Source: Maribacter aestuarii (GTDB lineage Bacteria; Bacteroidota; Bacteroidia; Flavobacteriales; Flavobacteriaceae). From it: 64,000 nucleotides of DNA. Shown here piece after piece: positions 62,382 to 64,000 of the stretch (the first letter of the stretch is position 1; every line of letters begins with the position of its first letter). Where the stretch lies: assembly GCF_027474845.2 (NCBI RefSeq), contig NZ_CP107031.2, positions 2,742,501-2,806,500 on the forward strand, written 5' to 3'. The translations under genes were made by a program, and so were the position numbers. Below the pieces are notes generated by a model. It had not been told where the DNA came from. It saw only the letters and a program-made list of their open reading frames with translations, and searched no databases.

Positions 62382-62794
62382 AAAAAAAATTGAGCTGTGT
62401 TCTGTTAATCGATGACGATTACGCTACCAACTATATTCACGAAAGGACCATTAAGCAAGCCGATATGGCGGAAAAAGTGGTGGCGAAGCAAAGCGGATAT
62501 GATGCACTCGACTATCTGAGGGAAACTAACAGCGATGAATACATATGTCCGGAGATTATTTTTTTGGACATCAATATGCCGGGAATGGACGGGTGGGAAT
62601 TTCTGGATGAATATGACAAACTAGAAGAAGTGAAAAAAGCAAGGATGGTGCTCGTCATGCTGACCACTTCTTTGAATCCCGATGACGAAAATACTTCCAA
62701 AGATATTCCCAATATAAGCGGTTTCAAGAACAAGCCTTTAACGGTGCCGGTACTTGATGAAATTATTGATACACATTTTCCAGATTATAGATAG
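62378..62794 (+). CDS. single-domain response regulator (Rcp1-like)
   Basis: The 138-residue protein is one receiver domain without an output domain: the acidic pair VLLIDDDYATNYIH, phosphorylated Asp in IIFLDINMPGMDGWEFL, the Thr/Ser switch in LVMLTTSLNPDD, and Lys in GFKNKPLTVPVLDEII. Such single-domain regulators relay phosphate or bind partners directly. Its start overlaps the kinase stop (ATGA), giving one coupled unit. It probably acts as the output of the ethylene-type sensor, or as a relay to an unlinked protein. Confidence 0.9.
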   Translation: MKKKLSCVLLIDDDYATNYIHERTIKQADMAEKVVAKQSGYDALDYLRETNSDEYICPEIIFLDINMPGMDGWEFLDEYDKLEEVKKARMVLVMLTTSLNPDDENTSKDIPNISGFKNKPLTVPVLDEIIDTHFPDYR

Positions 62795-62938
62795 TGGTAT
62801 ACACTCGCTAAACACTCCTTCCTAAGGCTTGTCCTCATTCTGTCAGCTTGGATTCTCTCCTCATATATCGTTTGAGCCAAGGCGTAGAACTCTAATTTTT
62901 TAGTAAAAAACCACCTACCTTTACAAAAAACCTAGACA

Positions 62939-63697
62939 ATGGACATGAATTTAGCAGTTTTGATTGATGGAGATAATATTCCATCGGCATACGTCAAAGA
63001 AATGATGGAAGAGATAGCTAAATATGGTAACCCTACCATTAAACGTATATATGGGGATTGGACCAATCCGCGGTTAGGAAAGTGGAAAAACGTATTGTTG
63101 GAAAATGCCATCACGCCTATCCAACAATATGGCTATACGCAAGGTAAAAATGCTACAGATTCCGCGATGATTATTGACGCTATGGATATACTGTATACTG
63201 GAAAAGTGAACGGATTTTGTATCGTTAGCAGTGATAGTGATTTTACTAGATTGGCCACCAGACTACGGGAGGCCGGAATGCAGGTTTTTGGGATAGGGGA
63301 ACGTAAAACTCCAAACCCCTTCATAGTGGCCTGCGATAAATTCATCTATATTGAAATCTTAAAAAGTCAGGTCGAAGAAAGTATAGATTCTGATGAAAAT
63401 AAAGCTAAGGTAGATGCCAAAGTAGATAAAATTACACCAAAAGAACTTCGCTTTATTGCCAATACCATAGAAGACGTGGCGGATGACGATGGTTGGGCTT
63501 TTTTGGGGGATGTCGGTAGCCTTTTACAGAAGAAACAACCCAATTTTGACTCAAGGAATTATGGTTTTCAAAAGTTGACGCCGTTGATTAATTCTATTCC
63601 ACATTTTGAAATTGAGCGTAGGGAGGATTCTAAAGGAAGAAGAAAACTTATCTATGTGAAAATCAAGGAGAAGAAAAAACCAAAATCAGCCAAGTAG
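62939..63697 (+). CDS. NYN-domain protein with OST-HTH/LOTUS-like C-terminus
   Basis: The 252-residue protein has a PIN-like NYN domain: VLIDGDNIPSAYVKEMMEE, KRIYGDWTNPRLGKWK, NATDSAMIIDAMDILYTGKVNGFCIVSSDSDFTRLATRLREAGMQVFGIG, with the acidic residues expected of a metal-dependent ribonuclease (Asp10, Asp12 region and DSDF). The C-terminal part (KELRFIANTIEDVADDDGWAFLGDVGSLLQKKQPNFDSRNYGFQKLTPLINSI) fits an OST-HTH/LOTUS RNA-binding domain. A lysine-rich tail follows. It probably cleaves or binds RNA; the target is unknown. Confidence 0.85.
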   Translation: MDMNLAVLIDGDNIPSAYVKEMMEEIAKYGNPTIKRIYGDWTNPRLGKWKNVLLENAITPIQQYGYTQGKNATDSAMIIDAMDILYTGKVNGFCIVSSDSDFTRLATRLREAGMQVFGIGERKTPNPFIVACDKFIYIEILKSQVEESIDSDENKAKVDAKVDKITPKELRFIANTIEDVADDDGWAFLGDVGSLLQKKQPNFDSRNYGFQKLTPLINSIPHFEIERREDSKGRRKLIYVKIKEKKKPKSAK

Positions 63698-63732
63698 TTC
63701 TGACACATGATATTATCAAATAACTCGTACCA

Positions 63733-64000
63733 ATGAACCGCCTCTTATTTTTTATACTCATTCCAATAATCCTCATCTCTTGCAAACAAAATAACGCTGC
63801 CGAATCTAACGGCCACGAAGCTAGACCAGTGGATAGCCTATTTATAGATTTCTACGAGTTTAAAAAAAGCATCAATCCCATTGAGGCTACAAAAGCTGGT
63901 TTTACGGAGTATAATGATACGATAGCCAATTACATATCCGATGAATATCAATTATACGCAAAGGAAAAGTACACTTACTTTTTGGATGAGTTGACTAAAT
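63733..64000 (+). CDS. start of a DUF885-like lipoprotein (partial)
   Basis: The gene begins 35 bp after the NYN gene and runs off the window. The 89 visible residues have a lipoprotein signal (LFFILIPIILISC), a short linker and IDFYEFKKSINPIEATKAGFTEYNDTIANYISDEYQLY, which resembles the start of DUF885 proteins (metallo-carboxypeptidase-like). The metal-binding core would lie beyond the window, so the call rests on the start only. Confidence 0.6.
   Translation, partial: MNRLLFFILIPIILISCKQNNAAESNGHEARPVDSLFIDFYEFKKSINPIEATKAGFTEYNDTIANYISDEYQLYAKEKYTYFLDELTK

Overview
The window looks like a chromosome segment of a marine Flavobacteriaceae bacterium (Bacteroidota). The signs are many short signal peptides ending in AQ, lipoproteins with a -C-K/N/S- start, promoters of the TTG-N18-21-TAnnTTTG type, weak Shine-Dalgarno sequences, carboxypeptidase-regulatory-like TonB receptors, a LytTR/LytS pair, KdsA, TypA, polyphosphate glucokinase and a DgcN/DgcA pair. 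The genus cannot be fixed from the sequence; Maribacter/Zobellia-like is a guess.

Region 1 (1-16.1 kb) is visibly AT-richer and accessory. It carries secreted or membrane hydrolases (two DJ-1/PfpI-like proteins, two imidazolonepropionase-like amidohydrolases, two alpha/beta hydrolases including an epoxide hydrolase), an MDR oxidoreductase, a GNAT, outer-membrane proteins, a TrpRS, a leucine-rich-repeat lipoprotein and a cupin. Five coding breaks here each need exactly one extra base in a 7-base A or T run. Two loci carry phased 20-21 bp direct repeats. The right edge holds a tRNA-Pro-like 3' end plus terminator (about 15747-15804) and the 3' portion of a tRNA-Met (minus strand, 16116-16163), whose anticodon coincides with the start codon of the next gene. 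I read this as a genomic-island boundary or recombination scar.

Region 2 (16.1-33.2 kb) looks like core chromosome: kdsA, a LytTR/LytS system beside a large TonB-type outer-membrane beta-barrel protein and two small outer-membrane paralogues, typA, an SDR, ppgK, then an overlapping pair encoding a secreted PEP-synthase/glucan-dikinase-like protein and a class A beta-lactamase-like serine hydrolase.

Region 3 (33.2-40.7 kb) is a second accessory zone. Small genes, all on the + strand and of unrelated function (NTF2-like lipoproteins, membrane proteins, a flavodoxin-fold oxidoreductase, ASCH and RidA lipoproteins, two decayed genes), are mostly separated by imperfect palindromic repeats with AAC...GTT ends, like an integron cassette array without a visible integrase.

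Region 4 (40.7-64 kb) is chromosomal. A minus-strand group encodes a serine hydrolase, an ATP/ADP-translocase-like protein with HEAT repeats, a CorA-type transporter with GTN in place of GMN, and an unknown protein. A plus-strand group encodes a PLP enzyme, DgcN and DgcA (D-glutamate or muropeptide metabolism). Then follow a GH63-like glucosidase, FtsE, a TPR/TonB-receptor pair, an OmpA-family protein, a NIPSNAP protein, and a three-gene signalling operon headed by a stand-alone ethylene-receptor-type copper-binding membrane domain, followed by a histidine kinase and a single-domain response regulator. The window ends with a NYN-type protein and the start of a DUF885-like lipoprotein.
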